Shown here: piece after piece, positions 25,586 to 32,146 of the stretch | How the letters are laid out: each line of letters begins with the position of its first letter | Numbering within the stretch: position 1 is the stretch's first letter | Origin: a virus | Virus record (IMG/VR): IMGVR_UViG_3300050821_005831 | Span: 1-50,798 of that record | DNA: 50,798 nt | Strand: one strand, 5' to 3' | Made by a program: the position numbers and the translations under genes | Notes under the pieces: generated by a model | The model's database searches: none | The model's input: the letters and a program-made list of their open reading frames with translations, nothing else | Told to the model about the DNA's origin: nothing

Positions 25586-25941
25586 CCCTGAACCTGTCCA
25601 ACTGCCCTAGCTGCAAGATACCGCCTCGCAAAATCATTCCACTTGCGAGGAGGCAGCATGACGAAACGCCCCGACTTCGCGACGGCATACAACATGTGCT
25701 GACCCGACACCTTGTGAAGGGCCTTCATTGCCGCGGGGAAATTCGGGTACTCAATACGTTGTTTCGTCTTGATGTTGATAGACGCAAAGTTCCCTTCTTT
25801 GATCGCTGCATCAAAAACATTCAGCTCCCACTCTTCGCGATCGACCAAAAAATCATGTTCTTTGGTCTGCTCGTCTTTGATAAGGTGAAATCGTTTTGCT
25901 CGTTTCTTCCCACCTCTGGGGCCGTGGCCATGTAAACTCAT
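25582..25941 (-). CDS. basic hypothetical protein
   Basis: A 119-residue protein with a very basic start (GHGPRGGKKRAKR), preceded by GGAGG before ATG 25941. The body (EWELNVFDAAIKEGNFASI, PNFPAAMKALHKVSGQHML) looks like a small alpha/beta domain. No family is recognised. It belongs to the transcript after ribozyme 1. Confidence 0.6.
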   Translation of the reverse strand: MSLHGHGPRGGKKRAKRFHLIKDEQTKEHDFLVDREEWELNVFDAAIKEGNFASINIKTKQRIEYPNFPAAMKALHKVSGQHMLYAVAKSGRFVMLPPRKWNDFARRYLAARAVGQVQG

Positions 25942-25944
25942 GAC

Positions 25945-26073
25945 CTATTCCTCCGTAGCCCAAAGGGGACGTCCAACGGATGGGGCGCAACCAACGAACC
26001 AATCATTTCGTTTTGCGTCCCACCACCACCAGAAGCCGTTTTCGAAAAAAGGTTTCTTTACAAGCTTTGGCAT
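25945..26073 (-). CDS. 42-residue tryptophan-rich protein
   Basis: Starts MPKLVKKPFFENGF at ATG 26073 with GGGAGG 6 bases upstream. Contains WWWWDAKRNDWFVG, a run of four Trp unusual for any protein. A longer frame from 26139 reads back into the preceding gene and is rejected. Function unknown; it ends one base region before the next gene. Confidence 0.65.
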   Translation of the reverse strand: MPKLVKKPFFENGFWWWWDAKRNDWFVGCAPSVGRPLWATEE

Positions 26074-26083
26074 GTTCGCCTCC

Positions 26084-26623
26084 CTATCGCAGCCACACGC
26101 ATTCGTAGTCGTCGCTGACTTCATAGAAAACAAAATCAAGGCTGCCGTAAATTTTACCGGTCACCTTGTGACGCCCGATTGACCAAATTGGTTTGTCGAG
26201 CACCATGTCCCTGTAATCAACGTCAGAGTCCTCGCCCTGGAATATCGCAGTCAGGTCGTAGAGCTGTGTCTCATTGACGCGATATTCCGAAACGTCAATG
26301 GTCGTTCCCTTCTCATTAACCACAACCTTCGGCATATCGGCCTCTTCTTCTTCAACGATCTTGTCGAAATCCTCATCGGTCAGTCCCGTCATCAGCATCT
26401 CACGCTGTGACGCCGATAACTTTGGAAGGGCATCCTGAATTAGGCTTCGTCCTGTCAGCCATTCACGATAGGCGGGGTACTCGGATGCTGTCAACACAAC
26501 ACGTGCTGGCTTTGCATTCTCGTTAACCCACGCCGGTGGCGTAGTCATTATTTCCCAATTGCCGTCCGCCATCAGGCGTTCGGTACGCTTGGGTCCCATT
26601 CCCATTATATCAATTAGTGGCAT
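26084..26623 (-). CDS. acidic protein behind ribozyme 1
   Basis: A 179-residue acidic protein. Residues 65-100 (ALPKLSASQREMLMTGLTDE, DFDKIVEEEE) match a short conserved motif that I know from many phage proteins of unknown function (LPxLxxxEREFLMTGxxxEEW type). The first gene after hammerhead 1; its AGGAGAGAG site lies between the ribozyme and ATG 26623. Confidence 0.65.
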   Translation of the reverse strand: MPLIDIMGMGPKRTERLMADGNWEIMTTPPAWVNENAKPARVVLTASEYPAYREWLTGRSLIQDALPKLSASQREMLMTGLTDEDFDKIVEEEEADMPKVVVNEKGTTIDVSEYRVNETQLYDLTAIFQGEDSDVDYRDMVLDKPIWSIGRHKVTGKIYGSLDFVFYEVSDDYECVWLR

Positions 26624-26640
26624 TGCTCTCTCCTAGGTTT

Positions 26641-26700
26641 GTCGTCATCAGTGCATGTGGTACCACCATCATGCAGACGGGCACGTGTGCCCGTTTCGAC
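26641..26700 (-). ncRNA. hammerhead ribozyme 1 (type II)
   Basis: Core GAAA and CUGAUGA; stem III CGGGCAC/GTGCCCG; stem I TGCATG/CATGCA with an inner TGG/CCA; stem II GTC/GAC. Predicted cut between 26676 and 26675 after GUC. The stop of the upstream gene (TAG 26702-26700) touches its 5' edge. The 26084-26623 gene follows. Confidence 0.88.
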
Positions 26701-26948
26701 TATTGATCTTTTGTGCCCGTATCGAACTCGCGACACAATTTTTTGTACCTCGCAAGGTTCTTTTTGCAATAGGCCTGACTTGCTTTTTCAAGCTCATCCT
26801 CGGAGGGATTTTTTTCTCTTTTCTTTATGAGCTTCATTAGATCTTCGACCTTTGACTCAAGGGCCTCTAGTATGAGCTCCCGATCAGAAGGATTGGCGTT
26901 TAGGAGGTACTCATGTAGGCCTTTTGCTTCGTAGTAAACGTCAGGCAT
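26700..26948 (-). CDS. small charged helical protein
   Basis: An 82-residue protein, nearly all charged helix (RELILEALESKVEDLMKLIK), with no family recognised. Its start overlaps the end of the preceding gene and its TAG stop coincides with the 5' edge of ribozyme 1, so the 5' cleavage product keeps the full reading frame. Confidence 0.6.
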   Translation of the reverse strand: MPDVYYEAKGLHEYLLNANPSDRELILEALESKVEDLMKLIKKREKNPSEDELEKASQAYCKKNLARYKKLCREFDTGTKDQ

Positions 26949-27177
26949 CGCCTTTACCCTCCGCTATACCGCAACGAAACATGCTCAGGGATGCGCGAGC
27001 AATCATACTCGTTGCCTGAGTAATGATTGGATCGTTTTGATCTCGCGCGTTCTTATCAAGGAGATCGCTTAGCGCAATTAAGAACACCCGAATTTCCTCG
27101 AGTGACCATGGCAGATGATTTTTGCGGCGATGCATTGACGCAGCTCGCATGTCGGCCAAATTGGTATCTGTTATCAT
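26941..27177 (-). CDS. small hypothetical protein behind ribozyme 2
   Basis: A 78-residue protein starting MITDTNLADMRAAS at ATG 27177, 8 bases after AGGAG. The longer frame from 27222 would translate the ribozyme core and is rejected. Central segment WSLEEIRVFLIALSDLLDKN is helical. It overlaps the next gene (26700-26948). No family recognised. Confidence 0.6.
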   Translation of the reverse strand: MITDTNLADMRAASMHRRKNHLPWSLEEIRVFLIALSDLLDKNARDQNDPIITQATSMIARASLSMFRCGIAEGKGDA

Positions 27178-27195
27178 GTCTCTCTCCTTTTGGTT

Positions 27196-27256
27196 TGTCG
27201 TCATCAGTGCGTTGATAACCACTCAACGCAGACGGTCCCTTAGGACCGTTTCGACA
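27196..27256 (-). ncRNA. hammerhead ribozyme 2 (type II)
   Basis: The clearest copy. Stem II TGTC/GACA; GAAA; stem III ACGGTCC-TAAG-GGACCGT; GUC; stem I TGCGTTGA/TCAACGCA, 8 perfect pairs; CUGAUGA followed by one extra C. Predicted cut between 27231 and 27230. AGGAGAGAGAC and ATG 27177 follow. Confidence 0.92.
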
Positions 27257-27388
27257 TTTAAATGACAGCTTGCAGGGGTTTCACGGTGTCTCTATGCGTC
27301 ACCGGTGTTGGGTACCGAACCCCGCCTTGTTGCGTTAGCTAGCCCGTTGCTGTCGCGGTTGCCTCGAAAGACCCCACCACCGGAACTC
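27257..27388 (-). other. intergenic region with long-range pairing
   Basis: No gene. On the - strand CCGGTG (27383-27378) can pair with CACCGG (27307-27302), enclosing an 82-base segment with a GGG/CCC arm. It has tRNA-like size, but no T-loop consensus or 5-bp T-stem, so it is not called a tRNA. It is the only unit boundary in the array where more than 100 bases separate gene and ribozyme. Confidence 0.4.
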
Positions 27389-27706
27389 TTATGCTTTTAT
27401 TTTCTTGAGTGTGTTGTTTGCCGAACCTTTAACCAATCGAAGGTTGCGGCCGCCCAGCTTGAGGCATTTAGTCAAAGCCTCGACGCCTTCAGGTCCTATT
27501 CCACGTGCTGCAGCCATCACGGTACAAAATTGCGGGCGACGCGTTTTGCCCTCAAACCAATTGTGTAATGTGTTTGCTGATAGCCCGACCGATGTCTTAG
27601 CAATTTTTGAATTGCTAATTCCAACGCGTGCTTTCGCTTCGCGAAGGTAATCGATCACCGGATCCTTGTCGCGGAACATATAGGTCGTATAAAGTTTGGC
27701 TTTCAT
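27389..27706 (-). CDS. XRE/Cro-like helix-turn-helix protein
   Basis: A 105-residue basic protein. Residues 25-60 (ARVGISNSKIAKTSVGLSAN, TLHNWFEGKTRRP) fit the Cro/CI-type HTH, with the usual WxxGxxxxP after the recognition helix. Probably a DNA-binding regulator, possibly of the array itself, since a palindromic operator lies at its head. Last gene of the unit after ribozyme 3. Confidence 0.7.
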   Translation of the reverse strand: MKAKLYTTYMFRDKDPVIDYLREAKARVGISNSKIAKTSVGLSANTLHNWFEGKTRRPQFCTVMAAARGIGPEGVEALTKCLKLGGRNLRLVKGSANNTLKKIKA

Positions 27707-27707
27707 T

Positions 27708-28040
27708 TTAGCTGCCCTTTGTTGCGTAGTGCTTGACGCCTTTAACTTTGACCATTCGAAGTGCGCCTTGCTCGACGGCCCGGTTCAATGAGTTATAAAT
27801 TGAACCATCTTTGACGCCCGCCGCCCGCAATTTATCTTTAAAGTGGCCGAGGGGCATCAATTGCTTTGCACCAAGCCCTGCCGCGAGTTCCCATGCGGGC
27901 TTGTCACCCGCGCGGATCTTCGTTGCCGTACCTGCTACAATTTTGAAATTTAGGTCTTCAACCTTGTAGGGCTGCAAGACCTCGAGAATGTCGCCGACGT
28001 GTTTCTTGTCGACCACAAACGATATAAACCATTTAGCCAT
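27708..28040 (-). CDS. small protein with winged-helix-like C-terminus
   Basis: A 110-residue protein starting at ATG 28040 (overlap with the upstream stop); the frame to 28100 is rejected. N-terminus MAKWFISFVVDKKHVGDILE resembles a ferredoxin-like half; the C-terminus (DKLRAAGVKDGSIYNSLNRA, VEQGALRMVKVKGVKHY) resembles a winged helix. Same plan as 24696-25037. Possibly a regulator. Confidence 0.65.
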   Translation of the reverse strand: MAKWFISFVVDKKHVGDILEVLQPYKVEDLNFKIVAGTATKIRAGDKPAWELAAGLGAKQLMPLGHFKDKLRAAGVKDGSIYNSLNRAVEQGALRMVKVKGVKHYATKGS

Positions 28041-28180
28041 CAGAGCACCCGTGCAAACAGGTATAAGGCTGCAACGATTACGGCAGCATAAAAACCACAT
28101 AGGGTCAATATTCTACGCCGTGCTAAACGACTTCGCTCAGACTTTCTGAGTTCGTCAAATCGATCATCTATCATACTCAT
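28040..28180 (-). CDS. 46-residue membrane protein
   Basis: Not long enough for routine gene calling but well supported: ATG 28180 follows the ribozyme 3 site GGAGAGAGCT, and the stop overlaps the next start (TGATG). A basic first half (RKSERSRLARRRI) is followed by a single hydrophobic helix (LTLCGFYAAVIVAALYLF). Predicted inner-membrane protein with the N-terminus inside. Confidence 0.7.
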   Translation of the reverse strand: MSMIDDRFDELRKSERSRLARRRILTLCGFYAAVIVAALYLFARVL

Positions 28181-28198
28181 AGCTCTCTCCTTTGGTTT

Positions 28199-28256
28199 GT
28201 CATCGTCAGTGCGTGTGGTACCACCATCACGCAGACGGCCCTTAGGCCGTTTCGAC
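28199..28256 (-). ncRNA. hammerhead ribozyme 3 (type II)
   Basis: Stem II GTC/GAC; GAAA; stem III ACGGCC-TAAG-GGCCGT; GUC; stem I TGCGTG/CACGCA with an A bulge and TGG/CCA; CUGACGA, a change at the one core position that is free to vary. Cut between 28234 and 28233. The upstream gene ends inside its stem III loop. Confidence 0.9.
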
Positions 28257-28955
28257 TCTCATGTCATGAATCTGCACACGCCTAGCGATCTCTTCGATCG
28301 GTGGCAGTGTGCCTGACCCTCTAATAATCCGACCGTCGTCCATCTTGAACGGCTCTGGATTTTGATAACCAATATCGTCGCCAAACACGGCTGCCGACAA
28401 GGCTTTGTAATACTCACCTAAGATGTGGAAATTCATGATGGTAATGGTCGGATCTGACCATTCAATCCATTGCGTCATATCGGGCAGTATCGCGTATCGC
28501 GTGATGGCATCAACGGGGACGATACCAAAATAGCAACAATTGCCCATGCCCTTCAGGCTTGTCTTCCACAACATATCGGGACCAGTAAAATTTGATTCCA
28601 ATCGATCGCGGAACCATTTTGTTGAGCCCCACTTTTCTTTTTTGTTCAATGTGTGGACGTGCGCCCAATCGGGACTCTGACGTGTCGCCTGCTCGAGGAA
28701 GTCTTCGTCAGGTGACAGCTTGAACGGATTGAGCTTGTGTGGATTGATCTCGAGGATCAATCCAGGCTCATCCTTTTTCGCGTTGACGGAGCACCACGCA
28801 TAGTACAGCGAATAGGCTTGCGTCAGGTAAACGGCTTTCGGGTTCGACTCGATCGTATGATCCCAATTGCCTTTCTTGCTAGTACCACGCGGCTTAATTC
28901 CATCGCGCAAGATGCGGTCAAGGAATCGTGAGCTTGTGCCGTGATATATTTTCAT
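28242..28955 (-). CDS. ADP-ribosyltransferase-fold protein
   Basis: A 237-residue protein. The start KIYHGTSSRFLDRILRDGIK and the segment KAVYLTQAYSLYYAW, followed by GLILEINPHKL, follow the H-Y pattern of the ART/KptA-like fold. Phage ARTs often modify host RNA polymerase or ribosomal proteins. A clear catalytic Glu is not assigned, so activity is open. Its TAA stop lies in the stem III loop of ribozyme 3, so the last five codons form part of the ribozyme. Confidence 0.6.
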   Translation of the reverse strand: MKIYHGTSSRFLDRILRDGIKPRGTSKKGNWDHTIESNPKAVYLTQAYSLYYAWCSVNAKKDEPGLILEINPHKLNPFKLSPDEDFLEQATRQSPDWAHVHTLNKKEKWGSTKWFRDRLESNFTGPDMLWKTSLKGMGNCCYFGIVPVDAITRYAILPDMTQWIEWSDPTITIMNFHILGEYYKALSAAVFGDDIGYQNPEPFKMDDGRIIRGSGTLPPIEEIARRVQIHDMRVETA

Positions 28956-28972
28956 GTCTCTCTCCTTGGTTT

Positions 28973-29031
28973 GTCATCATCAGTACCACGATAACCAATC
29001 GTGATAGACGGGGCCTTAGCCCCGTTTCGAC
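28973..29031 (-). ncRNA. hammerhead ribozyme 4 (type II)
   Basis: Stem II GTC/GAC; GAAA; stem III ACGGGGC-TAAG-GCCCCGT; GUC; stem I TATCACGA/TCGTGGTA with one G-T pair; CUGAUGA. Cut between 29007 and 29006. GGAGAGAGAC and ATG 28955 follow. Confidence 0.9.
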
Positions 29032-29237
29032 TATTTTTTTCCGAACCTAAGTTCATTGGAAATTTCGTTGATAACGTCGTCCAACACATCAATGGAATCA
29101 GCACAAAGTTTTCGAACGCAACAGGCATTCTTAAATGATACGATTGACTGCTCCAACAATCCTGCTTCTCGAAGCCGTGCGCCTTCCGTAATGAACAGGT
29201 TGATGAGGTCAAAACTAATTCTTTTAGCATCAACCAT
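29031..29237 (-). CDS. small helical protein
   Basis: A 68-residue protein starting MVDAKRISFDLINLF at ATG 29237, overlapping the previous stop (TGATG). Two Cys residues in NACCVRKLC. It ends with TAG at the very edge of ribozyme 4. No family recognised. Confidence 0.6.
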   Translation of the reverse strand: MVDAKRISFDLINLFITEGARLREAGLLEQSIVSFKNACCVRKLCADSIDVLDDVINEISNELRFGKK

Positions 29238-29506
29238 CACGCATCTCCATCCGCAAAGCAATGAATGCAATAGCAACGACCTTCACCATGGTAGCTCGTA
29301 TCGTCGCCACCATACTCGGTGCCCGTATAGGTCCACTCGTGTTCGCATTCTTCTTCTTCTTCATCAAAATCAATAATATTGCCTTCGCAGTACTGGCATT
29401 CGGCGTCGAAACAGCTGTTGAGTTTGCTGCAGTCCTCACACTTCCAATCAGTGTGCGGCAGATCAACTTCTTCAGGCTGTACACACTCGCCATTATAACG
29501 TGCCAT
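29237..29506 (-). CDS. cysteine-rich zinc-ribbon-like protein
   Basis: An 89-residue very acidic protein with several CxxC knuckles: WKCEDCSKLNSC, ECQYCEG and CYCIHC. The first pair resembles RanBP2-type or rubredoxin-like zinc knuckles. It follows ribozyme 5 with GGAGAGAGAC before ATG 29506. Possibly an acidic protein- or RNA-binding adaptor; function unknown. Confidence 0.65.
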   Translation of the reverse strand: MARYNGECVQPEEVDLPHTDWKCEDCSKLNSCFDAECQYCEGNIIDFDEEEEECEHEWTYTGTEYGGDDTSYHGEGRCYCIHCFADGDA

Positions 29507-29527
29507 GTCTCTCTCCTATGTTGGCTT

Positions 29528-29586
29528 GTCATCATCAGTGCGCCGATAGCCAATCGACACAGACGGGCACGTGTGCCCGTTTCGAC
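29528..29586 (-). ncRNA. hammerhead ribozyme 5 (type II)
   Basis: Stem II GTC/GAC; GAAA; stem III CGGGCAC/GTGCCCG; GUC; stem I TGTGTCGA/TCGGCGCA with two G-T pairs replacing Watson-Crick pairs of other copies; CUGAUGA. Cut between 29562 and 29561. Confidence 0.9.
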
Positions 29587-29816
29587 TATTTGGGTGTGGT
29601 TAACAACGTGTCGCTAATAACTTTGTACACACCTCTGCGGAGATGCGCGTGTGCAACACGTTGCTCCGTTGCAGTTTGGGTAATCCGATTGTATAGCACA
29701 AGATAGGATTTATCCTGAGTAAGCGCGATTATTTGTGAGATGTCGATCTCATCTTTGTCATGTGAATTATACAAGGCGTGCCAAACCGAGTCTACGAATG
29801 TTGAGCCGATCATCAT
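29586..29816 (-). CDS. small hypothetical protein
   Basis: A 76-residue protein starting MMIGSTFVDSVWHALYN at ATG 29816 (ATG 29813 also possible); a TTG at 29822 would add two residues. It ends LLTTPK-stop with TAG touching ribozyme 5. Predicted mixed alpha/beta, no family recognised. It follows the 29819-29998 gene directly. Confidence 0.6.
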   Translation of the reverse strand: MMIGSTFVDSVWHALYNSHDKDEIDISQIIALTQDKSYLVLYNRITQTATEQRVAHAHLRRGVYKVISDTLLTTPK

Positions 29817-29818
29817 GG

Positions 29819-29998
29819 TCAATCCCCGTCAATCGGTTCATCAGCCCAGTAATATGGATCAGTCAGGACGTCGGCCCTGTACCCTTTCATTTTTTCTTTG
29901 TGGCATTTGGGACAGGTGTAGCAAAGAAAAATTGCCCGTGCATCCCATTGCGCTTCCCGCTCGTCACGTGAACATACGTGGTATTTGAGCTCGCTCAT
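29819..29998 (-). CDS. 59-residue zinc-knuckle protein
   Basis: Starts MSELKYHVCSRDEREAQW at ATG 29998, in an ATGA overlap with the upstream gene. Cys residues at CYTCPKCHKEK give a CxxCxxC/H pattern for one metal. Acidic end (DPYYWADEPIDGD). Similar one-zinc-knuckle peptides are frequent among phage early genes. Confidence 0.65.
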   Translation of the reverse strand: MSELKYHVCSRDEREAQWDARAIFLCYTCPKCHKEKMKGYRADVLTDPYYWADEPIDGD

Positions 29999-30216
29999 TG
30001 CCTTAACTCCCTTACTCGCCTATCGAACTCACGTTCGGACGTGTCGTCAAATACGAGGGCGCAGTGCGCTAAGCGACCATGTTCATCGTACCGCGCAGAG
30101 TGGGGAATGTCTTCGGTCCTAATGCGGTGGCAAACGCCTTCTTGATACATCGCGTCTGCAACCACGCCTTCGATCTGCCCGAAGATGGAGCATATTCTAG
30201 TTAAGCTTCTTTTCAT
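29995..30216 (-). CDS. small hypothetical protein behind ribozyme 6
   Basis: A 73-residue protein starting MKRSLTRICSIFGQIEGV at ATG 30216 after GGAGAGAGAC. The longer frame to 30345 translates through the ribozyme and is rejected. Mixed charge, no family. First of three coupled genes. Confidence 0.6.
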   Translation of the reverse strand: MKRSLTRICSIFGQIEGVVADAMYQEGVCHRIRTEDIPHSARYDEHGRLAHCALVFDDTSEREFDRRVRELRQ

Positions 30217-30234
30217 GTCTCTCTCCTTTGGTTT

Positions 30235-30294
30235 GTCATCATCAGTGATGCAGGAACCACCATGCATCAGACGCGCCCTTAGGCGCGTTTCGAC
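30235..30294 (-). ncRNA. hammerhead ribozyme 6 (type II)
   Basis: Stem II GTC/GAC; GAAA; stem III ACGCGCC-TAAG-GGCGCGT; GUC; stem I TGATGCA/TGCATCA, 7 perfect pairs; CUGAUGA. Cut between 30270 and 30269. The upstream gene stops inside the stem III loop. Confidence 0.9.
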
Positions 30295-30860
30295 TTTTTC
30301 TTTGCAGGCGCTTCTACCTTGTAGAGGTAGCTGTTGGATATGCAAATGTTGCGATCTACATAACCATTGCGCTTCTTCTCGTATCGCACCTCACTCTGAT
30401 AGGGCCCTGCTTTCACGATACGCCCCAGCGTATCAGGGATAACCGTGTCCATGACCCAATCCCCATCCTCGAATTGCGGCGGGGGATCTTTTTTCGTATG
30501 TGCAGGCATGACGCAAAAACGACCATCTTGTTCAAAGATGTGGAACGCGTCAGGACGCATTCCAGCTCGTTTGCATATGTTCGCTCTGTGTCGTTCCGCA
30601 TCTTCGCGTGTTTCGTGTTCGAAGTACGGGGAGTGTGGACGACGTGTCGCGGTCTCAGTTTCAGATTTGGCAGGCTTGGCAGTTTTCACCGCCTTGCCTT
30701 CGAATTCCTTGAGCCATCGTTCGAGTTTCCCTTTCGGGATTCCCAACTCCTTGCCCAAGGCTCCCGCTGCCTCAGTACCCGATTCCATAAACGTTCGTTT
30801 GCAACGATCCTTGGGGAACTCTTGCCCCTTGACACGTTTCGGTGGTGAAGGCTTTTTCAC
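30279..30860 (-). CDS. basic protein with HTH-like N-terminus
   Basis: A 193-residue basic protein. Residues 25-52 (TEAAGALGKELGIPKGKLER, WLKEFEG) fit a transposase- or terminase-like HTH; residues 105-185 contain an SH3-like barrel candidate (FEDGDWVMDTVIPDTLGRIV). It overlaps the DUF932-type gene start region by 4 bases and its TAA lies within ribozyme 6. Confidence 0.6.
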   Translation of the reverse strand: MKKPSPPKRVKGQEFPKDRCKRTFMESGTEAAGALGKELGIPKGKLERWLKEFEGKAVKTAKPAKSETETATRRPHSPYFEHETREDAERHRANICKRAGMRPDAFHIFEQDGRFCVMPAHTKKDPPPQFEDGDWVMDTVIPDTLGRIVKAGPYQSEVRYEKKRNGYVDRNICISNSYLYKVEAPAKKKSKRA

Positions 30861-31897
30861 TTCGCAAGCTCCACTGCCATGTCAAAGGCTCGCCGCTTCA
30901 GGTTGGCGTTTTGACCAAACCACGCGGTCCTCAATGCGGCGTCACGCTGCCGACCCAACTCGTGGTCGATAACGTATGTCACCGCATTGACAGCGCCCCA
31001 CAACGTTCCTTTCGCTGAGGGCAGTTGATTACCGGGCGAAAATTCGAGGGCGTTGCGGAAGGCCGACAACACTCGCGGCTCCGTTGGTTCCTCGTTATTC
31101 TTCTTCGCTTCGGCCGCAGCCTTCTTTGGATCGTACTGCATCACGTCGCAGAAGAATTGCTCGACCTGCTTCTCGTTGACCTTCGCCTTCGATAACAGTG
31201 TCGCTTCTTCCTTGAGTTGATTGAAATTGTCGACCGCAAGCTTGAGTGCCGTTTCTGCAACCTTCTTCGTTGCATCATTGAACTCGATAGAATGAGGCAT
31301 ACGAAACGTGCCTTCACCTTTTGCGCTGAGCTTGCGTGTCAGTGTGTTCCAGCACCATGTCCTTGATGCTAGATTTTGGAACACCATCGCACGCCCCTGC
31401 TGATGCGGTTGCATCAACAAGAGATAGCCAACAACTTCATCGTCCTTACCCAGCGAAAACGCTTTGTTGATCTTAGCCAAAGCCCAAATGAATTTGCCTT
31501 GACCAAGCGAGCCCATATGCTCCATTGCCATGTGACCCGACACGACAAACTTCTTGAAGAAGCCCACCGAGTCGTGATTTTGCACAGGCTTCCAATTGAC
31601 GCCCGTGACTGTCAGCATGTGGTCGTCGGTGTCACGAACAAGCGCTCGCTTGTCCTTGATCACCTTGCTGTGCTTGTCCTTGTCGAGGTAGAAAATATCT
31701 CGCTTCGAAACAGTCCAATCAATGTGTGCCGCCTTCAACATTTGTTCGGGCGACATATTATTGTTGACCTGCACACCAAGCCCACCAGACCACGGCGGTG
31801 CTCCCGCATGTGCCATTGTTTCAATGGTACGATTTGGAAGGCTCCGCCTGTTGGCACGAGGCTCACGCTCCGCTACTGCTGGATTTGTTGTCATCAT
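30857..31897 (-). CDS. DUF932-type phage/plasmid protein
   Basis: A 346-residue protein with the pattern of the DUF932 family: LVRDTDDHMLTVTGVNWKPV, FVVSGHMAMEHMGSLGQGK, YLLLMQPHQQGRAMVFQ and RTWCWNTL. Members occur widely in phages and plasmids; their biochemical role is not established. Start ATG 31897 or the following ATG 31894, both after the ribozyme 7 ribosome binding site. Confidence 0.8.
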   Translation of the reverse strand: MMTTNPAVAEREPRANRRSLPNRTIETMAHAGAPPWSGGLGVQVNNNMSPEQMLKAAHIDWTVSKRDIFYLDKDKHSKVIKDKRALVRDTDDHMLTVTGVNWKPVQNHDSVGFFKKFVVSGHMAMEHMGSLGQGKFIWALAKINKAFSLGKDDEVVGYLLLMQPHQQGRAMVFQNLASRTWCWNTLTRKLSAKGEGTFRMPHSIEFNDATKKVAETALKLAVDNFNQLKEEATLLSKAKVNEKQVEQFFCDVMQYDPKKAAAEAKKNNEEPTEPRVLSAFRNALEFSPGNQLPSAKGTLWGAVNAVTYVIDHELGRQRDAALRTAWFGQNANLKRRAFDMAVELAK

Positions 31898-31913
31898 CTC
31901 TCTCCTATTGGTT

Positions 31914-31976
31914 TGCCATCATCAGTACGTTGGTAACCACACAACGCAGACGGCGCTTGATAGCGCCGTTTCGGCA
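31914..31976 (-). ncRNA. hammerhead ribozyme 7 (type II), with covarying stem II
   Basis: Stem II is TGCC/GGCA, where other copies have TGTC/GACA: both strands changed together. GAAA; stem III ACGGCGC/GCGCCGT with loop TATCAA; GUC; stem I TGCGTTG/CAACGTA with one G-T pair; CUGAUGA. Cut between 31949 and 31948. Confidence 0.92.
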
Positions 31977-32135
31977 TTATTTCTGCAGCATTTTTACGTG
32001 GCAATAATCGCACACGATCTTACCGTTGATGCGATTCTCGTTACCGCGCCTGCCTTGGCGACAACAGCCCGGCATTTCGCATTTGTCAGGCAATAGTTGC
32101 CAGACGACGAAAATCAAATGATCAATTAGTCGCAT
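31977..32135 (-). CDS. 52-residue zinc-knuckle protein
   Basis: Starts MRLIDHLIFVVWQLLPDK at ATG 32135 with GGAG 7 bases before. Contains CEMPGCCRQG and VCDYCHVK, enough Cys and His for one zinc ion (HNH-like treble-clef half or ribbon). The stop is directly before ribozyme 7. Function unknown. Confidence 0.65.
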   Translation of the reverse strand: MRLIDHLIFVVWQLLPDKCEMPGCCRQGRRGNENRINGKIVCDYCHVKMLQK

Positions 32136-32146
32136 GATCTGCTCCA

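Noticed and set aside
27302-27383. tRNA gene
   Set aside because: The size and end pairing fit, but there is no 5-bp T-stem, no TTCRA loop, no clear anticodon arm and only six acceptor pairs.
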